64,000 nucleotides of DNA, taken from Arthrobacter luteolus NBRC 107841 (GTDB taxonomy: Bacteria; Actinomycetota; Actinomycetes; Actinomycetales; Micrococcaceae). A program made the translations under genes and the position numbers. The notes beneath the pieces were generated by a model. That model was given only the letters and a program-made list of their open reading frames with translations, was not told the DNA's origin and ran no database searches. Shown piece by piece: positions 52,259 to 60,158 of this stretch. The stretch is from contig NZ_BCQM01000004.1 in assembly GCF_001552075.1 (NCBI RefSeq), forward strand, positions 1-64,000, given 5' to 3'. The stretch's first letter is position 1. Each line of letters begins with the position of its first letter.

Positions 52259-53298
52259 ACGGCCCCCAGGTCTGCCCGTTCCGGCTGCCGCGGTCCGGTT
52301 TCCGTTTCCGGCGCGTCGGGGATCCGCAGCGCCTCCGGAACCGGAATGTCGTACATCTTCGCCGCGTTCAGGCCGAGGATCTTCTTCTTCTGCTCGATGG
52401 TCAGCGGCGCGTACTCGGTCATGTCTTCGGGGATCTGGAAATCCACGAAGGATTCGATCAGCCAGCGCGGGGTCCAGAGCGCGTAGTCGCTGGAGAACTG
52501 GATGCGGTCCTCGCCGATCCAGTAGATGAGTTCCCCGATGATCTGCGCGAAGTAGCGCGGCCGGGTGTGCATAAACGGCATGGCGACGGCGAGCCCGCCG
52601 TGGACGTTGGGTTCCTGCGTGGCGATCCAGCAGAAGTCCTCCAGCCGCGGCAGCCCAACGTGTTCGACGACGAAGTTCAGGTCCGTGAAGTCCGTCGCCG
52701 CGTGGTCGACGTCGGAGACATCAAAGGCGTCCCGGTCCAGCGGGCGGATGGTTGGGCCCTTGTGGACGTGGATGTTCTTCACGCCCAGCTTCCGGCATTC
52801 CTCGAAGTATTTGTAGGTCCACGGGTCGTTGAGTTTGTAGCCGCGCGAGTCGCCGTGCCACTCAGCCGTGTAGAGCTTCACGCCCGTGAACCCCATTCGC
52901 TCGTGGTCGGCGCGCAGCTGGTCCAGCCCGGCCTCACCGTTGCGGGGGTCGAAGCAGTGGTTGTAGGTGAGGCGGTCCGGATTGGCGGCGGCGAGGCTGT
53001 AGGCCTCTTCGGTCTGGCCGAATCCGTTTTTGTAGAACTCGCCGAGGTAGGCCGGCTGGAAGATCGCGTGATCAACGTAGCCGTCCTCGAAGATGTCCTT
53101 CATCAGCCGCTGGCTTCCCTGGTAGAGGTACTCCTCGTAGGGCCACAGTTCCTCGGCCGGTGAGAGGTTGCGGTGGTAGTCGTAGAAGCAGTCGATGAAC
53201 TGCTTGCCGTGGATGTTGAGCTGGTTTTCAGGGCGGGCGTCCCAGAGGGCGATGTGAGCGTCAACGATGAAATAGTTCTCGCCGTTTTTTGTGTACAT
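52255..53298 (-). CDS. Amidohydrolase-2 family protein with altered metal motif
   Basis: 347 residues from ATG 53298, which has GGAG 7 nt upstream. It starts MYTKNGENYFIVDAHIALWD, the typical opening of amidohydrolases in propane-oxidation clusters, but the usual H-x-H is H-x-A (His15, Ala17). Other blocks are QPAYLGEFYKNGFGQ, GFTGVKLYTAEWHGDSR, NIHVHKGPTI and VEHVGLPRLEDFCW. The remaining His, Lys and Asp candidates look intact, so a changed or metal-lite active site is likely. First gene of the four-gene operon. Confidence 0.88.
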   Translation of the reverse strand: MYTKNGENYFIVDAHIALWDARPENQLNIHGKQFIDCFYDYHRNLSPAEELWPYEEYLYQGSQRLMKDIFEDGYVDHAIFQPAYLGEFYKNGFGQTEEAYSLAAANPDRLTYNHCFDPRNGEAGLDQLRADHERMGFTGVKLYTAEWHGDSRGYKLNDPWTYKYFEECRKLGVKNIHVHKGPTIRPLDRDAFDVSDVDHAATDFTDLNFVVEHVGLPRLEDFCWIATQEPNVHGGLAVAMPFMHTRPRYFAQIIGELIYWIGEDRIQFSSDYALWTPRWLIESFVDFQIPEDMTEYAPLTIEQKKKILGLNAAKMYDIPVPEALRIPDAPETETGPRQPERADLGAV

Positions 53299-53382
53299 GT
53301 CAGATCTCCGTCTCTTCGCGACTGCCATAGTCGCGATGCGGACGACGGTACGAGCTATTTCACCGTTGCGGGTGTGACCGGC

Positions 53383-53397
53383 GTCTCAATTTGAGAC
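53383..53397. promoter_or_regulatory. Probable operator palindrome in the divergent promoter region
   Basis: GTCTCAA and TTGAGAC surround a single T, a perfect interrupted palindrome; an extra half site GTCTCAG lies about 35 bp further (53430-53440). The position, between the oxidation operon and the GAF/Fis activator gene, fits an enhancer-type site for that activator. Confidence 0.5.
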
Positions 53398-53463
53398 GGC
53401 ATCCCTGATATACAGGGACTCATCCGGGTTAGTCTCAGTGGACGATGCTCAAGGAGGGCGGCG

Positions 53464-54981
53464 ATGAAGCCGGACCACGATGACTGCGTTCTTCCGTCAG
53501 GGGAGCGATCCGGTGCCCACGAGGTTTCTTCCGGGTCCCGGCGGCTCCTTGCGTCCTGGCAGCGAAGCCAGGAATACGGTGTGTCCGCGGAGACCGTTGA
53601 TCCTGCCTGGGCCGGTGAGATTCCGGACGATTCACTGTTTTATCAATGCGGCCAGGAAGTGCTGGCCGGGCTCCAGCAGTCCCTGGCGAACGAGCCGCTC
53701 AGCCTGATGCTGACCGACGCGGACGGGCTTGTCCTTAACCGGTTCAGTGGTGATCCCGCGCTCCTGCGTGCGCTGGACCGGGTGTATCTGGCCCCCGGGT
53801 TCGCGTACTCCGAACGGCTGGCCGGGACTAACGGGCTGGGGCTCGCCCTGGCAGACAAGGCGCCGACCCTGGTCCGCGCGGAAGAGCACTACAGCGCCAG
53901 TCTCCGGACCTACACCTGTGCAGCGGCACCCGTGCTGGATCCGGTCACCGGAAGCCTTGAAGGAAGCGTCAACATCACCACCTGGTCCAAAACCTCCCCG
54001 GGACTGCTGGTGGCCCTGGCCCAGTCCGCTGCCGCGAATACGTCCTCGCTGATGTCCAGCCGGTCACACACCCGGGTCCAGTCCGCCAAGCCGCAGGGCG
54101 GAGTGTTCCGGGTGCAGCGTCCACGCCTTGAGCCGGCGGCAGGAACCATGCGCGCGATGTCCGCCGCCTGGTCTGCGGCCCTGGATGATGCGACGGCGGC
54201 GCTGGCCTGCGGGAACGTCGTCGCCGCTGTTGGAGAACACGGAAGCGGACGGGCCACGCTGCTGGGCCAGGCACTGCGCCAGGCGCGTCCTGCCAGCAGG
54301 ATCCTCTGTGCCTCCGTACCCGCGCCGGACATGGTGGAAGACTGGCTGGCCCTCTGGACGCCGGAGCTGTCCAAACCGGACACCGCGATCATCATCGAGA
54401 ACGCAGATTTCCTCCCGGAATGGGCTGCGCACGAGCTCGCCGGCCAGGTGTGGAATCTGCTCCGCGCCTCATCCCCAGCGGCGCCTGCCGCCTCAGCGCC
54501 GGCCCTGCTCTGGGCGTTCACGGCGGAGAACCTGGAGAACATTCCGTCTGAACTGACCCGGTTGGCCGCCCGGGTGGTCGCCGTCCCGGCGCTCCGGGAC
54601 CGGCCCGCCGACGTGATGCCGCTCGCGCGGTACGCGGCGCGCCAGACCCGGCTGCGGGAGCTCGATTTCACGGCGGCGGCCGAGCGGGCCCTCACCAGCC
54701 ACGACTGGCCGGGCAACGTCGACGAGCTGATCCAGGCGGTCCACGCCGCCGCGTTGCTCACCGAAACCATTGACGTCCGGCACCTTCCGCCCGACCTGTT
54801 GGGGCGCACCGCCCAGCGGCTGACCCGGATGGAAACGTTCGAGCGGGATGAGATCTTCCGGGTACTGGCGCGGCCCGGAACCTCTGTGACCGAAGCCGCG
54901 GCGGAACTGGGGATCAGCCGCGCGACAATCTACCGGCGTCTTGCGAAACTGGGCATCGATCCGCGGAACCCTCGGGCGTAG
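53464..54981 (+). CDS. GAF-domain/Fis-type transcriptional activator (AcoR/MimR-like)
   Basis: 505 residues. Residues about 55-180 form a GAF sensor (TDADGLVLNRFSGD; YSERLAGTNGLGLALADKAP). Residues about 235-450 are a degenerate AAA region (AAVGEHGSGRATLLGQAL; DWPGNVDELIQAVHAAALL) in which the GAFTGA loop that contacts sigma-54 is absent, as expected in bacteria without sigma-54. The C-terminus is a Fis-type HTH, EAAAELGISRATIYRRLAKLGI. Related regulators switch on acetoin or alkane oxidation genes. Divergent from the four-gene operon. Confidence 0.9.
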   Translation: MKPDHDDCVLPSGERSGAHEVSSGSRRLLASWQRSQEYGVSAETVDPAWAGEIPDDSLFYQCGQEVLAGLQQSLANEPLSLMLTDADGLVLNRFSGDPALLRALDRVYLAPGFAYSERLAGTNGLGLALADKAPTLVRAEEHYSASLRTYTCAAAPVLDPVTGSLEGSVNITTWSKTSPGLLVALAQSAAANTSSLMSSRSHTRVQSAKPQGGVFRVQRPRLEPAAGTMRAMSAAWSAALDDATAALACGNVVAAVGEHGSGRATLLGQALRQARPASRILCASVPAPDMVEDWLALWTPELSKPDTAIIIENADFLPEWAAHELAGQVWNLLRASSPAAPAASAPALLWAFTAENLENIPSELTRLAARVVAVPALRDRPADVMPLARYAARQTRLRELDFTAAAERALTSHDWPGNVDELIQAVHAAALLTETIDVRHLPPDLLGRTAQRLTRMETFERDEIFRVLARPGTSVTEAAAELGISRATIYRRLAKLGIDPRNPRA

Positions 54982-55040
54982 CTTTCGGCGCCGGCGACTG
55001 GCCCCGGCCTTGAAGCTGCGCACCGTGCCATACTCCGGTA

Positions 55041-55496
55041 ATGACCGTTTCCTTTGTGTGCACAACCCGGACAAATATGCCCAAAGCGGAGCTGTTTGAC
55101 CGTGCCCGAAGTATTGACGAGCACAAGGACTCGATGGCTCGATCTCGTGAAGCTGCGGTCGCCGGCGTTACCTCAGGGCTCATCTCCCTGGACGAAACAG
55201 TCACGTGGCGGGCGTGGCACTTTGGCGTTCCGTTGCGGATGACCAGCCGGATTACCGCGATGGAGCCGCCGAACTATTTTGTGGACGAGCAGGTCAAGGG
55301 TCCGTTTCGGCGGTTCCGGCATGTCCACGAGTTCAGCGAGGATGCGGAGGGCACCACAATGGTGGATCGAATCGAGTTCGAGGCGCCGTTCGGGCCGGCG
55401 GGACGCATGGCTGAAAAACTGCTGCTGGGCCGCTACCTCAAGAAGCTGATCGAGAGCAGAAATCAGTACCTCGTGAAGGACCATGAGGGCGATTAG
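55041..55496 (+). CDS. SRPBCC (START-like) family protein
   Basis: 151 residues. The cyclase/dehydrase-like pattern is visible: SFVCTTRTNMPKAELFDRAR, then ISLDETVTWRAWHFGVPLRMTSRI, ITAMEPPNYFVDEQVKGPFRRFRHVHEF and FEAPFGPAGRMAEKLLL. Members bind small hydrophobic ligands in a helix-grip fold. Starts at ATG 55041. Function unknown; the gene is single and downstream of the activator. Confidence 0.85.
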   Translation: MTVSFVCTTRTNMPKAELFDRARSIDEHKDSMARSREAAVAGVTSGLISLDETVTWRAWHFGVPLRMTSRITAMEPPNYFVDEQVKGPFRRFRHVHEFSEDAEGTTMVDRIEFEAPFGPAGRMAEKLLLGRYLKKLIESRNQYLVKDHEGD

Positions 55497-55548
55497 GCCC
55501 CAGGGGAAGCCAGTCCGAACCGCCACCAGGGAGGGCGTACCGCCGGTG

Positions 55549-56490
55549 CTAGGCCTCTGAAAGCGCAGGAAACGTCCAGGTGCCGTCGAGTATCTCGGGG
55601 TGTGGGCGGTAGAGGCGGACAAGGTAGTTCCAGCCATCCGGCGTGGGGATGGCGTTGTGGGTGCCAGCTGGATAGTCACCGAATCGAACGGTCACTGAGC
55701 CGTCCGGGTTCTTGTCAGCAGTGATGTTGTTGATTGTGTACGCGCCGGCATCGTTTGGTTCGAAGTAGCCAGCCGCGTTGTAGACCGAGACGGACCAGAA
55801 CCCGTCAACCGGAACATCCTTGACGGTCAATTCGTACCGCCCGTCGGGCAGGTCTGGGCTCGCACCGATGTAGGTGGCTTCGCTCGTGGGGAGGCCGCCC
55901 CAGCCTGCGGCGGTTCCGATGAGGTGGCGCACGGGCTCAGTTGCATCGTGGGAGCCGAACATGCGGTCGTAGCCGGTGAGGTGGCTGGCCAGGGAGAGCA
56001 AAGCGTCGCGGGTGGCCGCGAACGACGACGCATCGTAGTCGGCGGTCTCGAATGGAACGGAGGAGCTGCTGCGCAGCTGGAGCCGGTCCTGGATCGCACC
56101 GGCCACGGCGAGGTCGGATGGATCTACAGGGTCGGCGAGGATGCGCACCGCGACCGCGACATACGGGGAGCCGAATTCCTCGACGGTGAGGTCGTACTTT
56201 CCGGGGGAGTGGAAGACACCGTTGATGTAGTGATCCTCGTTGACGACCATGGCCGAGAGGTACCTGTCCTCAAACTGGGGAATCGTGAGCGTGGCACCGT
56301 GGGAGATGTCGACGATCGCGAAGCTGTAGAGCGTGTCGCGGTTGAGCCGGATGACGGTCTGCCTGTCGATTGCGGCCGGCTGCCGGTTGTGAAGGAAGGT
56401 ATTGATGCCTCCGGCGTCCCGCTGGAGGTCATGGAACATGCGGGCGCTCTCGGCGCGGACAAAATTATCGGCGTTCACAATGATGGCCAT
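55549..56490 (-). CDS. DUF1254/DUF1214 family protein
   Basis: 313 residues. The DUF1254 part is at about 1-130 (VRAESARMFHDLQ; QTVIRLNRDTLYSFAIVDIS; DRYLSAMVVNEDHYINGV) and the DUF1214 part at about 190-305 (YELTVKDVPVDGFWSVSVYNAAGYFEPND; SVTVRFGDYPAG; WNYLVRLYRP). No signal peptide is seen, unlike many relatives. Function unknown; the fold resembles calcium-binding jelly-roll proteins. Single gene. Confidence 0.92.
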   Translation of the reverse strand: MAIIVNADNFVRAESARMFHDLQRDAGGINTFLHNRQPAAIDRQTVIRLNRDTLYSFAIVDISHGATLTIPQFEDRYLSAMVVNEDHYINGVFHSPGKYDLTVEEFGSPYVAVAVRILADPVDPSDLAVAGAIQDRLQLRSSSSVPFETADYDASSFAATRDALLSLASHLTGYDRMFGSHDATEPVRHLIGTAAGWGGLPTSEATYIGASPDLPDGRYELTVKDVPVDGFWSVSVYNAAGYFEPNDAGAYTINNITADKNPDGSVTVRFGDYPAGTHNAIPTPDGWNYLVRLYRPHPEILDGTWTFPALSEA

Positions 56491-56574
56491 GAGTCATCCT
56501 GCCAATCGGGTGAGAGGCTGACAATAACAATGCCGCTGCTGTACCGGTCCGCCCCGAAATTGGGTGAAGTGCGG

Positions 56575-56886
56575 CTAGGGCTCCTGAGGCCCCGGGGCCA
56601 CACCCGACCAGGAAGCGGCCGCCCCGGATCCGGGGAAAACCGTCTGTTTCATGGCACTGCTCCCGGCCACATTGGATGAGTCGTAGTAGGCTGCCAGATC
56701 AGGAACATTGGGGTCGTACGGCGCGTAGAGTCCTGGGGCCAGCGCCACAACCTGACCGTCCGCCAGCCTGTCGCCGAACCAGGCAGCAACACGGTAGTCC
56801 ACGGAGGCGGCGTTCACCAGCAGGGGATAGCCCGCGTACACAGCGCTGGCCCCGCCCGCCGTGGAAAGCGCGGGCGCAATTGGCAC
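56575..56886 (-). CDS. Hypothetical protein, possibly truncated
   Basis: 103 residues from GTG 56886. Contains VDYRVAAWFGDRLADGQVVAL and a Pro/Ala/Gly-rich end; no domain is recognised. It follows the lipoprotein at 56903 by 16 bp on the same strand, so it may be part of that operon or the tail of a broken gene. No clear ribosome site. Confidence 0.35.
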   Translation of the reverse strand: MPIAPALSTAGGASAVYAGYPLLVNAASVDYRVAAWFGDRLADGQVVALAPGLYAPYDPNVPDLAAYYDSSNVAGSSAMKQTVFPGSGAAASWSGVAPGPQEP

Positions 56887-56902
56887 GGCGGCGCTGCCGG
56901 CG

Positions 56903-57391
56903 TCATGGGGGGGCGCACCGGGTGAGGAGACCCGCGACGGCGCTGGACCAGGTAAAGGGGTCGAAGGTCCTGGCGGTATCCAGCTTCCCGGTCCGCGGCA
57001 TGGTGCTCTTCATGGCGGTAGACAGTTCCTCCAGCAGGGGTTCCATGTCCTGCGGGGCTTCCTCAGCTATTGCCTGGACTTCCCCGTTGAGCAGGCGGGC
57101 GCTCTCGGGGTCCCCTCCTCCGAGGCTGTACGTCCCGTCGCTGATCCTCACAATCGAGATCGCCTGGTACAGGGGCCCTTTGCCGTCGGTTCCGAGGAGC
57201 CCCAGGCAAGCCGGCTTTTCCGGGTCCTCAGCCACCGTTTCGACGGCGGCTGAAGAGGGTGCGGCGGTTTCGGCACTCGCCGGGGCGGTTGCCTGCGCGG
57301 ACGATGGCCCGGAACCGGGCTTCGCATCAGCTGCACTGCAGCCGGTGAGGAGCAGCAGTGCCATGACAGGAACAGCGGCAGTTTTCTTCAT
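56903..57391 (-). CDS. Lipoprotein, paralogue of the one at 45391-45858
   Basis: 162 residues. Signal [18 protein letters not shown] has lipobox LTGC; an Ala/Ser/Pro linker is followed by [26 protein letters not shown], an Ala/Glu helix, and a Trp-containing end with [14 protein letters not shown]. Blocks and order match the lipoprotein at 45391-45858, so the two arose by duplication. Function unknown. Divergent from the MarR gene. Confidence 0.8.
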
Positions 57392-57452
57392 GGTTCCCTC
57401 GGGGACTTGTACGTTGTCGTCCCACCCTAACGGCTAGCCTGCCGGCCAGCGA

Positions 57453-57488
57453 TTGACAGTTAGATCTCTAACTATTAGTCTTCTAACT
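57453..57488 (+). promoter_or_regulatory. Promoter with MarR-type operator half sites
   Basis: TTGACA at 57453-57458 is a good -35. AGTTAGA-TC-TCTAACT (57458-57473) is a palindrome, and TCTAACT occurs again at 57482-57488, touching the ATG of the MarR gene. A regulator bound here would block its own transcription. The ATG lies very close to any start point downstream, so the mRNA may have little or no leader. Confidence 0.65.
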
Positions 57489-57932
57489 ATGGATGAAACC
57501 GGAGTTTCCCTCAGCACCACGCTTGACCTGGTCCGCTGGATCGGCTGGGCCCAACGCAAAGCTGGCGAGGACTGGATCCGGGCACGCGAACTCAGCCACG
57601 AACAGGCTTTCGTGCTCGGATATCTGAGCAAAAATCCCGGGGTGATTCAGCGTGAAATCGCGCAGATGACCCGGACGAGCCCGGCGAGCGTGTCAAGTCT
57701 CCTGCAGGGACTCGAGCGCCGCGGCCTGGTTGAACGCCGCAGCGAAAACGGTGATGAACGCAGAAAGCGCGTCTACGCCACCCCGGCAGGCACCGAGCTT
57801 ATCTCCGGATTCGAAGCCGCGATGAGCGACGCCGACGAGGTCATTTTGTCCCCCTTGGATCAGGCCGAACGGGAACTTCTTCACAACCTGCTCCTGAAGG
57901 TCACCGCAGAAATGCCGAAACCGACCCGGTAG
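57489..57932 (+). CDS. MarR-family transcriptional regulator
   Basis: 147 residues from ATG 57489. The winged helix reads LSHEQAFVLGYLSKNPGVIQREIAQMTRTSPASVSSLLQGLERRGLVERRSENGDERRKRVYATPAG (helix-turn-helix and wing). Dimerising helices form the ends. It probably represses itself and the MATE transporter 120 bp downstream and releases when a toxic ligand binds. Operator sites overlap its promoter. Confidence 0.95.
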   Translation: MDETGVSLSTTLDLVRWIGWAQRKAGEDWIRARELSHEQAFVLGYLSKNPGVIQREIAQMTRTSPASVSSLLQGLERRGLVERRSENGDERRKRVYATPAGTELISGFEAAMSDADEVILSPLDQAERELLHNLLLKVTAEMPKPTR

Positions 57933-58052
57933 TAGTAGGGGCCGCCCCGGTAGTCACTGCCGCCTGCGGCCAAAACCCACCTCAACAAACCTCCCTTCCC
58001 CCGTGCCGGCCTTCGCCGGCGCGGCGCTCGAACCTGCCTGAAAGGAGCAGCT

Positions 58053-59501
58053 ATGAGCTCCACAAACCCCGAATTTCCGGTACCGAAGGCAGCCGCCGTC
58101 GGCACCAATCACTGGTACCTGTCCGCTTCACCGATCCTGCGCGCGCTTGTACACCTCTGTGTACCCATGGCCGCAGCCATGATTGTCGGCGCCATCTACA
58201 ACGTCATCAACGCCGGCTTTATCGGTTCGCTGCATGACACGACGCTTCTGGCCGCCATCACGTTGGGCTCTCCGCTCCTGGCACTTGTCATGGCGGTCGG
58301 CGGCGTCTTCGGCACTGGCGGCGGCGCGCTGGTTTCCCGGCTGCTCGGCGAGGCGGAGTCCGACCCCGAGAAGGCCCGGGGCATCAAGCACGTTTCGTCG
58401 TTCTCCCTATGGGGCGCCGCCTTGGCCGGATCGATCCTCGGCGGCATCGGGTTGCTTCTGCTGGATCCGCTGGTGAGTTTACTGGGTGCCGATGCCGCGG
58501 CGGCCCCGGCAACGCGGGCTTTTACCGCCGTCACTCTTCTCTTTGTTCCGGTGCTCTCCGCCGCTTTCTGCCTGGAACAGCTCGTCCGGGCGGAAGGTGC
58601 CGCCCGCCAGGTCATGACCGGGATCATCATTTCCACAGCCTCGAATGTTGCCTTCGACGTACTGTTCATCCTCGGGCTGCACTGGGGAGTCGCGGGCGCC
58701 GCGCTGGCAGTCGGCCTCTCCAACCTGGTACTTGTCGCCTATTTCGCGACCTGGCTGCACCGGCACAGCGAGCACGTAAGGCTCGCTCCGCGTTGGTTTA
58801 CGCTCTCACCAGCTGTCCTTAAACCTGTCCTGGGCATAGGCGTCAGCGAACTGCTGCAGGCTGGCTTCCTGATCGTCACCTCTTTGGTGCTGAACAATCT
58901 TGCCGCCGCTTATGGAGACGGACCGCTTGCGGCCATGGGGGTTGCGGTCCGGATCGCCCAGGTGCCCGAGTTCCTGCTGATGGGCATCACGCTTGGCGTG
59001 CTGCCGCTCCTGGCCTACTCCTACGGCAAGGGCGACCGTAGCCGGCTTCTGGCGGCACTGCGCACTTCCGGAATTGCGGTCGGTGTTATCGCGTTGATCT
59101 TTGCGGTTCCGGCCGTTGCGTTCCGGGAACAGATTGTCTCCTTCTTCCTGCCGGATTCCTCTCTGCTGCTGCTCGGAGCCACCATCCTTACGGCGCAGCT
59201 TGTTGCGATGATCGCCAATGGATTTACCGGCCTTCTGACATCATTTTTCCAGGCCACCGGGCGGATCCTGCCCGCGACCGTGATGTCGATAACCCAGGGT
59301 GTCCTGTTCGTTCCCATCGTGCTTCTGGGAAATCTGTGGTTTGGGCTCGACGGCATCATCTGGGCACTGACCGTCACCGAAGTGGCCGTGCTGCTGGCCG
59401 GCATCCTGATGTGGCTGGTATTCCGCAGCGCCATCGACCGCGGCCTCGCTGAGGGCAGCCCGCAGCGCGCCGATGACGTGCTCGCCCAGATGGACGCCTG
59501 A
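58053..59501 (+). CDS. MATE-family multidrug efflux transporter
   Basis: 482 residues with about twelve helices in two MatE halves. Helix 1 region LVHLCVPMAAAMIVGAIYNVINAGFIG, the VMAVGGVFGTGGGALVSRLLGE loop, and in the second half PVLGIGVSELLQAGFLIVTSLVLNNLAAAYGDGPLAAMGVAVRI and FFQATGRILPATVMSITQGVLFVPIVLL are conserved. Exports cationic drugs by H+ or Na+ antiport. Preceded by AAAGGAGC and in the same direction as the MarR gene, so a MarR-controlled efflux pair. Confidence 0.93.
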   Translation: MSSTNPEFPVPKAAAVGTNHWYLSASPILRALVHLCVPMAAAMIVGAIYNVINAGFIGSLHDTTLLAAITLGSPLLALVMAVGGVFGTGGGALVSRLLGEAESDPEKARGIKHVSSFSLWGAALAGSILGGIGLLLLDPLVSLLGADAAAAPATRAFTAVTLLFVPVLSAAFCLEQLVRAEGAARQVMTGIIISTASNVAFDVLFILGLHWGVAGAALAVGLSNLVLVAYFATWLHRHSEHVRLAPRWFTLSPAVLKPVLGIGVSELLQAGFLIVTSLVLNNLAAAYGDGPLAAMGVAVRIAQVPEFLLMGITLGVLPLLAYSYGKGDRSRLLAALRTSGIAVGVIALIFAVPAVAFREQIVSFFLPDSSLLLLGATILTAQLVAMIANGFTGLLTSFFQATGRILPATVMSITQGVLFVPIVLLGNLWFGLDGIIWALTVTEVAVLLAGILMWLVFRSAIDRGLAEGSPQRADDVLAQMDA

Positions 59502-59568
59502 CAGCACTGTTCTCGCTGACCTGGCGGCCGGCCGCCGCGCCCGGGCTGCCGGAGAGTGGGCCGGAGTG

Positions 59569-59931
59569 TCAGGGCTTCGCGTAGTCGGCGAATCCCTGCC
59601 AATCGATGACCACACAGGGCTCGTCGCCCAGGACCCAGGCGTCGTGCCCGGGCGCCATGCTGGCGAAGTCGCCCGGCCCGTATTCCATTTCTTCGCCGTC
59701 GTTCATGACCACCTTCATCCGCCCGGAAACGAAGTACCCCAGGTGGGCGGCCTGACAGCTCTCGGTTTTAACGATTGGTTTGACGTTCAGGGACCAGCGC
59801 CAGCCAGGCAGGAACGTCGCGCGGCCTACCGCACCCTGCTCCAGGTTGACGAGTTGAAGTTGACCCGAATTGCCTTCGAAAGGACGTGTCTCCTCGGGCG
59901 AATCCAGGCTTTTGCGAACTAAACCGGGCAT
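59569..59931 (-). CDS. Cupin-domain protein
   Basis: 120 residues from ATG 59931, with AGGAGG 5 nt upstream. The cupin reads RATFLPGWRWSLNVKPIV, AAHLGYFVSGRMKVVMNDGEEMEYGPGDFASMAPGHDAWVLG: the two halves of a small beta-barrel, with metal-site residues partly missing (the His of motif 1 is in AAHLGY). A ligand-binding or regulatory role is likely. Single gene. Confidence 0.82.
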   Translation of the reverse strand: MPGLVRKSLDSPEETRPFEGNSGQLQLVNLEQGAVGRATFLPGWRWSLNVKPIVKTESCQAAHLGYFVSGRMKVVMNDGEEMEYGPGDFASMAPGHDAWVLGDEPCVVIDWQGFADYAKP

Positions 59932-60158
59932 CATGACCTCCTGCGGTCGGTCCTGCTGGTTGTCCTGGGCAGGCTCCACAACTGCGCTTGGGCGCTGAAT
60001 CCCTCCGCGGAGCACGCACCTTTTCACCTGGTCCGGCCCCTGCGGGGGCCGCCAGCGCATTGACCTACCCCTTTGATTAATAGACCCAATCGCCCCCTGT
60101 GCCTAGGGGCCGCCGGTCCCTAGAAGCAGCCCAAAATCTGGAGAACCCGCCGATGCCG

